From Cercospora beticola (taxonomy: Eukaryota > Ascomycota > Dothideomycetes > Mycosphaerellales > Mycosphaerellaceae), in NCBI RefSeq assembly GCF_033473495.1, contig NC_088937.1, forward strand, positions 1,302,001 to 1,366,000: 64,000 nt of DNA, given 5' to 3'. How positions within the stretch are numbered: the stretch's first letter is position 1; every line of letters begins with the position of its first letter. The notes beneath the pieces are model-generated. The model was not told where the DNA came from. It saw only the letters and a list, made by a program, of their open reading frames with translations, and did not search any database. Positions 1-10,484 of this stretch are shown here, piece by piece. The position numbers and the translations under genes were made by a program.

Positions 1-1
1 C

Positions 2-2140
2 ATGCGGCTACCACTGTTCAGTCCTACCTGGTGGCCCAGCATACCACTGGTTGGCAAAAATGTCGATCGCATCTACCACCTGAGACGTGAACTCGCTCGC
101 ATGAATTTGGAGATTGAAGATGACCAGAACCACCTGGAACGATTTCCCTTGATGAACTCCGCCTTCATCCAGTTCAATCATCAAATCGCCGCTCATATGT
201 GCTGTCAATCGCTTAGCCACCACATTCCACAGCAAATGGCGCCCAGGCACGTCGAAATTGACCCCGACGACGTAGTCTGGGACAACCTGTCCATGACTTG
301 GTGGGAACGCATCATCCGCACAGGCATAGTGCTGATAGCCTGCGTTGGGTTGATTATCCTCTACGCAATTCCTGTTGTCTTCACATCGCTGCTCAATCGA
401 GTGTCAGATCTGACAGCCAGGTTCCCGTGGCTCGCATGGCTCAACGATGCTCCATCAGCGGTGAGTATCCACTGCATTGACTTCCGCAGTCATCATTATG
501 CTAACGCCTCTACAGTTGATCTCCATCATCCAGGGTATCCTGCCACCCGTTCTCCTGAGCGTGATACTCCTCCTCGTACCTATGATCTTCAGGTTCCTTG
601 TAACACATCAAGGCGTGCCAACGGGCAACGATAGGGAACTGGGTGTCCAGTCTTGGCTCTTCGCCTTCTTGTTCATCCAAGTGTTCTTGGTGGCAACGAT
701 CTCCGGTGGTAGGTGGATTATTTACAGCTTTGGACTACCCGCTGTTGTACTTGTTTGAAAACCAGCTGTGATGCTAACGCAGTGCACAGGTCTGGTCCAG
801 CTGGCCGTGACGATTGCCAGGAATCCCGCAAGCATTTTGGAAACTATCTCCTCCTCGCTTCCGAAAGCGTCCACGTATTTCTTCTCCTACCTAACAGTTC
901 AGGCCTTCTCGAATTCGGCTAGTGCCCTTATTCAGATCGGCAGTCTCTTAGGGTGGTGAGTTATTCATACGGCCTCAGAAGTCCCACCTTCACACAGAGC
1001 TAGTGCTAACTCGTCTCCAGGTTTATTCTGGCACCCATTCTTGACTCCACCGCACGGCAGAAATGGCGACGCCAAACGACGCTGAATAAGGTCCAGTGGG
1101 GCTCTTTCTTCCCTCTGTTCACGAATTTCGCTGTCATTGGCATGATCTACTCCATTATCGCGCCTCTGATCTTGGTCTTTGTGATCATCATCTTCGCGTT
1201 ATTTTGGATCGTCTATCGATACAATGTGCTTTTCGTCTACCAGTTCCGGCACGACACTGGCGGCTTGCTGTTCCCGGTTGCCGTCAATCAGCTCTTCACG
1301 GGATTCTACTTCATGGAGCTGTGCCTGATTGGTTTATTTTTCACCTCGACAGACGAAGATGGAAACGTGTGCTACCCGCAGGCTATCGTCATGATTGTCG
1401 CGCTCGCCGCCACCGTTCTCTTCCAGGTGATCTTGAATCAGAGCTTCAAGCCGCTTTTCCAATACTTACCCATTACTCTCGAGGACGAAGCGGTGATCCG
1501 TGACGAACAATTTGCAAAGGCGCAGGAGAGCAAGTTTGCGGCGCTCAGGCAGGTACAAAGTGCAGAAGAACACGAAGAAGATGAACATGCGGCAGAAGAG
1601 ATTGTCAGAACCGAGTCTGAAGGCGCTGTGGGTCGGCCATCTTCATCCAGGCCACGGCCCTCGCATGACTGGAAGAATCGAAATACGCCGCAGCAGTTGT
1701 TCAAGACGGAAGCATGGAAGAAGGCTGCACCGGAAGCTGTCGCCCGGCTGCGATTTCTCGCTGACGGCAAGAGAACAAAAGGGATGGAGCCAAAGCACGA
1801 TGTCGAAGCACAGCACACCGTCGGCGACGTCCTCTTCGGCGATTTTGCGGATGAAATTGAGGATCTGACTCCCGAAGATCGCGACCTTCTAGTTCGTTAC
1901 GCGTTCCAACACAGCGCGCTTCGAGCAAGGCGGCCGGTCGTATGGATCCCCCGCGACACACTGGGTGTCAGTGATGACGAGATCAAGAGAGCCAAGAAAA
2001 TGTCCACGGTAATGGTTGACGGAAAGGAGACGACCAACATTTGGATGAGTAATGAAGGTACCGCCATCGACGGCAAGGGGCGGGTTGTTTTCCGCAAGAG
2101 TCCTCCCGACTTTAGTAATGTCGATCTGGTGGCTCTTTGA
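2..2140 (+). CDS. CSC1/OSCA-type calcium-permeable stress-gated cation channel (5' end cut by window)
   Basis: Exons <2..460, 516..708, 790..955 and 1021..2140 join in frame through GT..AG introns of 55, 81 and 65 nt, giving 645 visible residues. The visible part starts inside the cytosolic loop, with the family-typical stretch PLMNSAFIQFNHQIAAHM near residue 50 followed by WDNLSMTWWER. A run of hydrophobic segments then matches the RSN1_7TM/DUF221 channel core. After the last membrane segment (about residue 430) comes a charged cytosolic tail ending at TGA 2138-2140. The family conducts cations at the plasma or internal membranes on hyperosmotic stress. The amino-terminal membrane segments must lie upstream of the window, so the methionine at 2 is unlikely to be the real start. 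Family call firm; which CSC1 paralogue is unknown. Confidence 0.88.
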
Positions 2141-2759
2141 GCAGGGTTTAGCTGATTTTGCATCTACTCCAGCGTTCTTAGCGATACACACACAGCATAG
2201 GTCGGGCATGCATACACATCTTTCATCCGCGCAACGATTCGCTTTCAACAAGTATCTTTTGATGTACCATGTCACGCATGTCACCCTGCCCAGGATCGCG
2301 GACGGACGGACGGATCCACGGGAGTCAGACAAAATCGACTCATGATCCTCTGGCACATAACAGTGGAACGTCGAGCGAATCCGGATCCCGCGGCTCCAGC
2401 AGATCTAGCCGACGGTGTCCGATGTTTCGTAAAGCTCTCGGCACAGTGCCATAGTCACTTCGGTCCGTCCATGAAAATAGGCTCCTAGGCATCATATTCG
2501 GCTTGCTGTCTTGGAGAGACTCTGTCGCACATGGCAAAATTTGAGGCTCGGTTTTTTTTAAAGAAAAAAAAAGGAAATCACAAAGACAACACGAATGCCG
2601 CGTGCAGAGCTGAATCACTTCTCGAGCATGCTGATACTTGAACGATCATCTCTCGAATAAGAGATTAGGTACTGAGAGAACAAAAGGAGATAGTGTTGCG
2701 ATATCGATTTTCTCGGTCACTCGAGCGACACTATCGACACATACTCCACGTCAGCGAAA
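2141..2759. other. intergenic, no gene seen
   Basis: This 619-bp stretch holds the 3' flank of the channel gene and the promoter side of the secreted-protein gene. It contains a T8 run followed closely by an A9 run near 2550-2572. I see no coding or RNA gene here. Confidence 0.6.
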
Positions 2760-3513
2760 ATGAAGCTGAATCTGAAGCTGTCAATGTTATTCATCCTGCT
2801 GATCACAGCCGTGCAAGGCGTGTTGGCATGGGAAGCCCACCCTAACACCGCTGCCGGCGACATCAAATCGGTAAGCAACCTTTCCCAGCTGCACTGAACT
2901 CCAGCGATTAATCACCGCCATTTGGAAAACCCCCAGAAACCCCTCTTGCTAATCTCAGCGCCCCTTATAGAAGGACAGAGACAAGCTCCTAAAATGTGTC
3001 AACAACTGGGCTTACGCCGAAAGCCAAGTCAACGCCACCACCGGCTACCCTCTCGTCCACCCTGTACAAGGCGACTGGGAACACCTCCCCAAAGTCCTCG
3101 GCATAAACAACACCAGCGAACTCCGCAACGAAGACCGCTGGATATGCGGAAACCGAACTTTCCAAGACGGAAAAATTGGAACTCCCCATAAACGTCTCGT
3201 TTTACGAAATGTTTGTCTCAGAAGTATGCGTTCTGCAGCGCGTCTAGGGCATGATGCCTTTTATTGCCATTCTCGTACTCCCAAGGGGGGTCATATGTTT
3301 GCGGGATGGGCACCGATTGGTGGGGAGATGTGTGAGGATTTCAAGATTGGGAAGGAGGGTGTTGGGGGGATTTGTTCGGAGCCAGGAGGTCATTATTGGT
3401 CGCGTCAGCCGGGTGCTGCGGAGTTGCCGGTTGGGTTTGATCCGAGGAAGAAGAATCCGTGGCCGAAGACGAAGAAGCCGAAGAAGAAGCCGGAGGATCA
3501 TGGAGGGAGGTAG
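2760..3513 (+). CDS. small secreted cysteine-containing protein, effector candidate
   Basis: Two exons, 2760..2870 and 2971..3513, are joined across a 100-nt intron (gtaagc..ttatag) and give 217 residues. The start at 2760 is chosen because it opens a classic signal peptide: MKLNLKLSM, a hydrophobic core LFILLITAVQGV, then a likely cleavage after VLA. The mature part has six cysteines (even number, compatible with three disulfides) and three N-glycosylation sequons (NAT, NTS, NRT). It ends in a basic Lys/Pro-rich tail (RKKNPWPKTKKPKKKP). An alternative acceptor at 2958 would run into TAG at once, which supports the one used. I do not recognise a family. Secretion is inferred from the leader. 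An effector role is only a possibility suggested by size, leader and cysteines. Confidence 0.62.
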
Positions 3514-3989
3514 GTGGGTGGGTGGGGAAGCTGGGGGGTTGGATTTGATGAGGAGGGGTTTGAGGAGAGAGATGGCGGTATGAAGTGGGAAGCGGACATA
3601 TTTCTTGATTTGGCGTGCTTTTTCTTGGGGTCAAGATGTGTCTGATAGCTCTACATGTACGTAGAGAGATGATCTCAATGGAAGCTAAATTTGAGTGAAA
3701 AGAGGGAGCCCTCTGCGCTCAGCTTGACCTCGGGCAAGACTAGACCTGTACAATGGATAGGGAGCGAATCCCTCAATTGTCTCTACCGATGAAGAGCAGC
3801 AGAGATGCTGGCTCCGTACTTGATGAAGAGGTCGAAAAGTCTCGAACAGGGCCGCGGCGATTGCTTTTATGCACTACCCTAGTACCGCTACACATACCGT
3901 GTCATGAGCGTTGGTCTGCTGTTCGCGAGTAAGATACCTGTTCGCGCACGACATCTGCGCGATCTTGAAAGACCTTCTTGACCCTTGCT
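3514..3989. other. intergenic between convergent genes
   Basis: This is the 3' flank shared by the secreted-protein gene and the convergent SHG1 gene. The first 100 bp are strikingly G-rich on the plus strand. No gene seen. Confidence 0.6.
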
Positions 3990-6137
3990 CTAGTTCGCCT
4001 CTTTGTCCTCTTTGGCGGCCGTATCGTCCTGCACACTCTTGCTTGGCCTTCGCTCCCTACTGTCTCGACGCTCCCTGCTATCTCGACGTTCCCTACTGGC
4101 TCTCCTAGGGCGATCGTGGCTTCGCTCTCTAGCACGCTCCCCTCGATCACGACTTCTGTCCCGGTCTCTGCTGCGGCTTCTCTCGCGACGTCGCGGAGAC
4201 TCGTCTCCCGGACGCACGCGTTTGCCGCCCGGAATGTACCGATCGATATCACCTGGCCGATCGCGGTCCTCGTACCGTGCTCGTCGACGTGGCATATCAC
4301 GCTCGTCGCGGATGATAGACGAAAGACGGTCGCGCTCTTTCTCCGAGTCCTTGTCTCGTTCACGGTCCCTCGGTGTCTCCTTTCCGTCGTCATCCCGAGT
4401 ACGGCGTCTCGCGGGCGATCGATCACGGTCGTCATCGTCGGCGCGCCTTCGTGATCGTGAGCGTTCTCTTCGGCGAGGAGGCGAGCGGGAGCGTGTCTTC
4501 TCTGCCTTGTCGTCATCTTCGCGTGCTCTACGGGCGGCAGGGCCGCCGGGAATGTATCGATCAATCCCAACCGGACTACGGCTGCGATCATCCCGACGGC
4601 GCTCCCTTGATCGATCTCGCGAGCGTTCTCGTCGCCTCGCAGGGGAGCGAGTTCTCGTTCTGTCCCTCCTACGCGGTGGACTGCGGCTATCATCACGTCG
4701 GCCTGGTCGATATATGTTCAAGCCTCGGGGCGGACTCCGGCTGCGAGCAGGACGCTCCACCACTTCGCCTTCATCGCGTTCATCCTCGCGCTTCCTGTCT
4801 CGCACTCGGTCTCTGTCCCGGTCTCTGTCGCGGTCGCGGTCGTCTCTGGGACGTTGACGAGCCTTCCATGCTTCCCGCTCAGCACTAATGTCGCGGTAGA
4901 GGGTTTCTCGCCGATCCCGTGGGTCACGGGCATCACGTCGCAGTCGGCGATCATCGGGCGAGGGATCGCGTCGTCGGATAGAGCGAGCAGGAGAAGGAGA
5001 TCTAGGCCGAGACGGTCTTGCTCGTGACTGATCTCTCTCCCGCTCCCGCTCGCGCTCCCTGGCTCGCTCACGATCGCGTGCAGGTCCAGTGGGAGCTGAT
5101 GGAGGGGCTCGAGAGATTTCTGGCCGGTCGCCCTTCTTCAACGTGAGAGACGTGGGAACCAAGTCCCTAGGTCTCTCGTTTCGTGCTGAAGACGACTGTC
5201 TGAGACGGGGAGGTGGCTCCATGCTCTCGCTTCGCTCCAGCTCCGGACGTCTTGCTTTCTCTGCCATCACCTCACCCTCTTTGAGCAATGCTTCTAATGC
5301 TTCCGCCTCGAGTCGCTTTTGCTCACGCTCAGCACGCTCCTTCTGGCGACGTTCGCGCTCTTCCTGCAGAGCGCGTTCTCGCTCTTCGGCCTCCTTCTTT
5401 GCCTTCTCGCGCTCCTCATTGAATTGCCTGATTCGCTCTCGCTCGCGCTCTTTCTCGGCTAGCTTCCACGCTTCTCGCTCCGCGCGCCGCTTGGCCTCTC
5501 TCTGCAGACGCTCAGTCTCTTTCTGCAACGCTTCTTGTTTCTTCTTCAACATCTCCACCTCTTTGGCTCGCTTCTCGCGTGCTTCCTTCTTGCGACGAGC
5601 TGCTTCATCTTCCTTGTGCTTGACAGCACGCTCCTTCTTTCTCTGCTCAGCCTCCATAGCATAAGCTTCATCGGTCTTGCTTCCTTTTCGAAGCTCCTCA
5701 TCCGCGGCCTCGTCGCCGATCTCCTTGCGACGGATGTCACGTAATGTGCGCTCCGCGTTTGCCATGAACTGATCGATGTAGTTATTGATGTCTTGCTCGG
5801 TCTTAACGTAGACTTCGGCACGCGAAGCAGCGCCTTCGAGTAGTGGTGCAGCAATGCGTCGGTCTGGCTTTAGGTATTTGATCGGATCGCGGTCGATTTC
5901 GTTGGTGGTAAAGCTGCGCAGAGCATTCTCAAACATGCCCCGATTGGCGCTCTCGTTGTACTGCTGGAACGCCTTCTTCCGCAATACGTCGAATTCGCCC
6001 TGTTTCTTGAAGGTGTGGAGCATGCCATCGATGGCCGAATGCTGAGTGCTCGACAGCGGCAGCTCAGAGATTTTGGGCTTCTTGCGCGCGGGCAATTCGA
6101 AGTCACCCGTGCCCGAAATGGCGACGTCTGTAGCCAT
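3990..6137 (-). CDS. SHG1: COMPASS (Set1C) subunit SHG1 with long arginine/serine-rich tail
   Basis: Single exon, 715 residues. Residues about 26-125 match the BOD1/SHG1 domain (LPLSSTQHSAIDGMLHTFKK, then YNESANRGMFENALRS and IKYLKPDRRIAAPLLEGA), the COMPASS histone H3K4 methyltransferase subunit family. Residues 145-300 form a highly charged, probably coiled or single-helix segment rich in E/R/K. From 350 to the end the protein is RD/RE/RS low complexity with SPPRR and SPARR units. Inside this tail the motif IDRYIPGG occurs twice (about 525-532 and 631-638). Yeast Shg1 is far shorter (about 140 residues), so most of this chain is accessory. The RS tail suggests nuclear RNA or chromatin contacts, which is inference. 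The gene starts 365 bp from the oppositely directed mitochondrial-protein gene. Confidence 0.85.
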   Translation of the reverse strand: MATDVAISGTGDFELPARKKPKISELPLSSTQHSAIDGMLHTFKKQGEFDVLRKKAFQQYNESANRGMFENALRSFTTNEIDRDPIKYLKPDRRIAAPLLEGAASRAEVYVKTEQDINNYIDQFMANAERTLRDIRRKEIGDEAADEELRKGSKTDEAYAMEAEQRKKERAVKHKEDEAARRKKEAREKRAKEVEMLKKKQEALQKETERLQREAKRRAEREAWKLAEKERERERIRQFNEEREKAKKEAEERERALQEERERRQKERAEREQKRLEAEALEALLKEGEVMAEKARRPELERSESMEPPPRLRQSSSARNERPRDLVPTSLTLKKGDRPEISRAPPSAPTGPARDRERARERERERERDQSRARPSRPRSPSPARSIRRRDPSPDDRRLRRDARDPRDRRETLYRDISAEREAWKARQRPRDDRDRDRDRDRDRVRDRKREDERDEGEVVERPARSRSPPRGLNIYRPGRRDDSRSPPRRRDRTRTRSPARRRERSRDRSRERRRDDRSRSPVGIDRYIPGGPAARRAREDDDKAEKTRSRSPPRRRERSRSRRRADDDDRDRSPARRRTRDDDGKETPRDRERDKDSEKERDRLSSIIRDERDMPRRRARYEDRDRPGDIDRYIPGGKRVRPGDESPRRRERSRSRDRDRSRDRGERARERSHDRPRRASRERRDSRERRDSRERRPSKSVQDDTAAKEDKEAN

Positions 6138-6502
6138 GGCGGCTACGACGATTGTTGGTGGTGATGTTGTTCTGGAATCGAGGTGGAAGTCCCTTGGTGG
6201 TGCGTCGCGAGTAGGACGTCGGAGATGGCGCGTCCAGAGCCCCGACCAGCTGTGGCACAGCAGTCGAGATGTGGCTTGTCGGCAAGAACCGAGCAGTGCG
6301 CACAGAGCTTCACATGGGGCGCATCATGAGGAGTTGCGAGTTGCTGTCGGGAGATCCATTGTGAACTACTGCACGCCCACGCGACACTCCTCGTGCTCAT
6401 CTGCGACACTCACCACCATACATACGGGCAGGTTCCCACAGCACAATCCCGTCCTGGGCCGTCTCTCCATCGCGCAGTTCCAGCACAACACGAGCCGTCA
6501 TC
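6138..6502. promoter_or_regulatory. divergent promoter region, SHG1 and complex I-like gene
   Basis: This 365-bp gap lies between two divergent start codons (SHG1 on minus at 6137, the small mitochondrial-type gene on plus at 6503). It must hold both promoters and 5' leaders. No specific motif is assigned. Confidence 0.5.
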
Positions 6503-6888
6503 ATGGTCAACAAGATTCTGTTCTGGTCCGGCTTCGGTATGTTCGCACACACATCCAGTGCCATGGCTACTTGAGCTCTGTAGCAGTGACTGACCCCATC
6601 ACAGGCCTCGCAGTGAGGTTCTGGCAGCTCGGAATCGAGATGCGTCCATTTTTCCAGCGCGAGAACTGGCTTATCTACCCAATCTACGGAGGACTCGGCG
6701 CATCATTCGGCTACTGGCTACAAGGCGTTGACGACAGGCAAATGCGATACTTAGGCGACGCGAGACAGAGACTGATTGAGAAGAGAAAGCGACGAGCCGA
6801 GAGGGAAGGACAGAACTTGGGCTCTGATTTCCAGAAGCACCAGGCCGGCGCACATGCTTCAGTGGAGGAACGGGGGGCAGCGGCATGA
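6503..6888 (+). CDS. small mitochondrial membrane protein, NADH:ubiquinone oxidoreductase 14-kDa-subunit-like
   Basis: Exons 6503..6536 and 6605..6888 join across a 68-nt intron (gtatgt..cacag) to give 105 residues. The chain begins MVNKILFWSGFGLAVRFWQL and continues with an amphipathic/hydrophobic stretch YPIYGGLGASFGYWLQGVD, then a strongly basic helix (RQRLIEKRKRRAERE). This layout is that of the small fungal protein usually annotated as a 14-kDa accessory subunit of respiratory complex I, in the inner mitochondrial membrane. Length and the early intron after eleven codons fit. The family name rests on memory of annotated fungal homologues, so the complex I assignment is moderate; the gene model itself is strong. 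Confidence 0.68.
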
Positions 6889-7286
6889 GGGAGAGCTGTG
6901 TGGTTATGGCACGGTTGTTGAGCGAGTAGAGGCTATGTGAAAATAGGTCGTGATTGTGGTGATGGCACGCGGCGCGGAACAGACTTCGTCGAGTGTGCGG
7001 CGGGAAGACCACCACGCACAGCTGTATGAATCAACGAAAATACCTTCATGGAAAGCGGCAGTCTGTCTACGGTATTATCGCCGATTGAAGTGCCTGCCTT
7101 CTTCCCCTTTGTACATAGTAGTGCTGCGGCAAGTTCAGAAGCAGCAATGGCTTCATCGAAAACGGCAGCTCCGCTCCATCTCGAGTCACGACCCATAACT
7201 TCCACGACACTTCAAAAATGCGCGCCGAGAGCGCTGAGGTCTAACTCTGCGGCGATTCTGCTTCGCAACCTCCAGACACTCTGACC
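6889..7286. other. intergenic, no gene seen
   Basis: This 398-bp stretch is the 3' flank of the complex I-like gene and the promoter of the CofD-family gene. Nothing else stands out. Confidence 0.6.
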
Positions 7287-8843
7287 ATGTATTCCCACGA
7301 TCTGGCCCTGCGATTTGAGCCTCCCAACTCGCGCTCGGCGTCGCCCGCACTTGCAGCAACGACACGAGGCGGCATCGTTGTCTTCTCCGGAGGAAGCGCG
7401 GCCAACAATCTCGTGGATGTCTTCAATCATGTCCGCGAAGCCAACGATACCGCTCTGAGCTATGTGATACCAATTTCCGACAATGGAGGCTCGTCGAGCG
7501 AGATCATACGCGTCTTTGGCGGCCCAGGTAATTCGGCGAAACGCATCCAGCGCGTCGAAACGTTAATACCTGCGCTAATACATGACAGGCATTGGTGATG
7601 TACGCTCACGACTTGTCAGATTGATCCCAGACGAGGGAGATGAAGCCAAAGCGATCAAGACCTTCTTCAACCACCGCTTGCCCAAGAGCTACGCGCCTGC
7701 GAGGGCAGAATGGCTGGAGATCATCGAAGCAACACATCCGCTTTGGCACGGCATATCCTCGCCGAAGAAAGAGCTCATCCGGAGCTTTCTCAACTCAATG
7801 AACTTGGAGATCGTAAAGCGTCTGCGGCCGACCAGCAGATTCGACTTTTCTGGTGCTGCAATCGGCAACCTCTTCCTTACCGGGTATTGTGAATAGCTAG
7901 CTGCATTAGTACCGCACATGCTAACCATGCAGACAGTGCTCGTCTCTTTACTGGAAGTTTTGAATCGGCGGTGTATCTGGTATCCAGTATATGCGGGATC
8001 TCTGCCGCCATTTCGATACTGCCTGTGCTCAACACAAACTTTGCGCACCACATTGCCGCTCGACTAGCAGATGGCACTATCATCACAGGACAGAATAACA
8101 TAAGTCATCCGAGTGCTCCCGCAGCATCTGTCAGTCACATACCTGTGTCACCAACCCAGCTACTCCAAGCCGAAACCGAGGAACAGGACAAGGTCGAAGA
8201 TGCCAACATGCCAGGCACGCATCCCGAGCTACGGAAACCCGCGATCGCTTTTTCCAAGGATGAAGAAGAAGAGCTGCCTTGTCGAATAGATCGATTGTTC
8301 TACATCAATCCTTATGGTCAGGAAATTACGATTCCAGCTAACCCTCGCGTCTTGGAAGCAATCAAGAACTCATCCTGCGTCATATACAGCATCGGCTCAC
8401 TTTTCACGTCGCTGGTGCCCTCATTGGTGTTGAAAGGTGTTGGCAACGCGATCGCATCGCCATTGATAAGGTCCAAAATCCTGATTCTAAACGGAACTCT
8501 CGACCGTGAGACTGGACCTTCCACCAACCCTTTCACTGCAATGGACTTCGTCGCTGCCATTGCCAACGCGTGTGCCGCATCTCAAGGGCGGCCAAGTGCT
8601 CAAGCACATGACTACTGGCAATATGTGACACATGTCATCCATCTCGATGGTCCTACATCTCCGGTTGTTGACAAGACTGCCTTCAACAAAATCGGAATTG
8701 AAACAATGCGTGTCTATGGCAGAGCCGATGAGCAAGGCAAGCGAGGCCGTTACGATGCCAAAGCGCTGACTCAAGCACTTGAGGCTGTAATTGGCAGGAA
8801 GGATCCGCGCGGTGTGAGCAGACGAAATACAGTCGTCTCATGA
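7287..8843 (+). CDS. CofD/YvcK-family (UPF0052) protein
   Basis: Exons 7287..7527, 7589..7883 and 7937..8843 give 480 residues. The family signature motifs are present in order: GGIVVFSGGSAANNLV near residue 28, SDNGGSSSEIIRVFGGPG near 64, IGDVRSRLVRLIPDEGD directly after intron 1, and FSGAAIGNLFLTGARLFTGS across intron 2. Intron 2 has two tandem AG acceptors; only the second (exon start 7937) stays open. The bacterial relatives are YvcK (a nucleotide-sugar-binding factor needed for growth on gluconeogenic carbon) and the CofD 2-phospho-L-lactate transferases; the role in fungi is not established. A Ser/Pro/Glu-rich insert of about 55 residues (near 235-290) separates the two halves of the core. 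The coenzyme F420 pathway is not expected in a fungus, so a CofD-like reaction is unlikely. Confidence 0.85.
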
Positions 8844-9110
8844 CGAAGGCTGGTGGGAGAGTCATCGTACTAGTCGTACTGGACATCGGCTACTGAACAT
8901 TGAGCCTAGTTAGGGCAGGCGCGGGCGGTCTCGAGCGGGCAGTGCGGCCGCTGCGCTCCACAGGAACAGGAAAGTGCCCCGCCAATAGCTTTACAAAGTT
9001 ATTACGTGGGCTTCTCACCTGCAGCGGGAAACAGTCACGACATTTCTGCCAGCACTTGGCTAAAACCCATCCTGCAAAGACATTGTCGCTAGCAACAGCA
9101 TTCTATCGAC

Positions 9111-10248
9111 ATGGCAGCAAAACCCTTCAACGTCGCCGTTGTTGGCTTTGGTCTTTCTGCCAAAGTCTTCCACATACCATTTGTTCAAGCCCTGCCTGGC
9201 GATTTCAAAATCTACGGCGTTGTCCAGAGAAGTCCAACACCTGAAAACGATGCTTCCAAACTCTACCCAGGAATCAAGAGCTGGAGGTCAATTGACGAAG
9301 TCTACGAGGACCCCGAAGTGGACGTTGTGATTGTTACCACGCCGCCCGATGGCCATTACGAGTTTGCTAAGAAGTCTTTGGAGAGCGGCAAGCATGTGAT
9401 CGTCGAAAAGCCATTCGTGCCTACTTCAAAAGAGGCCGGTGAGCTCGCGGCAATCTCCCAGCAGACGGGCAAGAAGCTGGCAGTGTACCAGAATCGGAGA
9501 TGGGATGCAGACTTCCTTACATTGAGGAAGATCATCGATGATGGCCATCTGGGAGAGATTTCTGAGTTTCAAACGCACTTTGACCGACACAGGCCTGATC
9601 CTCCGCCGGAAAGCTGGAAGAATGACAACAAGCCTGCCCATGGAACCCTGTATGATCTTGGCACGCATCTCATCGATCAAGTGTACACGCTCTTCGGCCT
9701 CCCGAAGCGTATCACAGGATTTGTGGGAACCCAGAGGCGAGGTGTGACGGGAGGTGCTCCGGATTCCATCACTGTTTTGCTGCATTACGATGGGCCGATT
9801 CTCGTGACTGTGAAGGCAGGCGTGGTCAGTCCAGAAGTGGAGCAGCTCCGATACTGGGTGAGAGGCACGAAGGGGAGCTTCAAGAAGGTCAGTATTTCAG
9901 AAGCAATGCGCTTGGCAAGCCAACTGACTTGTGCGTTAGTTTCACCTTGATCGCCAAGAGGATCAATTGCGGAAAGAGAATGTTGGACCTGGACACAAGG
10001 ACTTCGGTGTCGACCCAGAATCGCACTACGGCACCCTCATCAAAGTTGAGACCGAGAAATCGACGCCTGTGGTTGAAAAATACCCAACTGTTTCTCCACC
10101 AACATATCTCGAGTACTATCGGATTTTCGCGAGGGCCATTCGAGGAGAAGGCGATGTGCCAGTGAAAGCGGAGGAAGCACGAGATGTCTTGCGCATAATT
10201 GAGCTGATTGAGCAATCCTCTCGTGAGGGTAGAACTCTTGAGCTTTGA
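9111..10248 (+). CDS. Gfo/Idh/MocA-family NAD(P)-dependent oxidoreductase
   Basis: Exons 9111..9887 and 9940..10248 join in phase 0 across a 52-nt intron and give 361 residues. The amino-terminal Rossmann fold shows VAVVGFGLSAKVFHIPF (residues 7-23, modified GxGxxA). The family signature VIVEKPFVPTSKEAGEL follows at about 102-118, with the EKP lysine expected to take part in catalysis. The substrate-binding domain shows GTLYDLGTHLIDQVYTLFG, with the usual DLG..HxxD pattern. Such enzymes oxidise or reduce sugars, inositols or dihydrodiols in the cytosol. The exact substrate cannot be read from the sequence. The length is standard. Confidence 0.88.
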
Positions 10249-10283
10249 TTCCCGAATGATGTATAGCACGGCACTTAATCGTG

Positions 10284-10422
10284 ACTACCTCTAAAAGCAA
10301 ATAACTCCGTGTGCAAGCGCAGGTCGCTAAGCCCAGCCGCAAAGGTTCTCATGGATCGAGAGCCGATCCACTGAGGCGCTTGCACTTAGAGGTAGTTCTA
10401 TTCAAAGGTAGCCACGGTTATT
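10284..10422. repeat. imperfect foldback (nested inverted repeats)
   Basis: Four inverted pairs lie within 140 bp: actacctctaa 10284-10294 with ttagaggtagt 10386-10396; gtgcaagcgc 10311-10320 with gcgcttgcac 10376-10385; tggatcg 10352-10358 with cgatcca 10364-10370; and, imperfectly, aataactccgtg 10300-10311 with cacggttatt 10413-10422. The first three are perfect and nested. This could be a relic of a small foldback/MITE-type element or a strong transcript hairpin; it starts 36 bp after the upstream stop codon. Confidence 0.6.
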
Positions 10423-10484
10423 TGACAAAAATGGATTGACGATCTCACAGCTCAAGAACCTGTTGACCCTTCGCCTGAGCGTTT

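Noticed and set aside
4003..4857. Long plus-strand open frame of 284 codons
   Set aside because: It is antisense to SHG1; the Arg/Ser repeats of the real gene keep the opposite strand open and give a Ser/Arg/Leu-rich artefact.
6046..6888. 280-codon frame that runs into the complex I-like gene
   Set aside because: Its first part is antisense to the start of SHG1 and intergenic DNA. The conserved part begins MVNKIL at 6503 through a proper intron.
9538..9785. Overlapping frames inside the oxidoreductase gene
   Set aside because: Shadows of the real frame; no family motifs.
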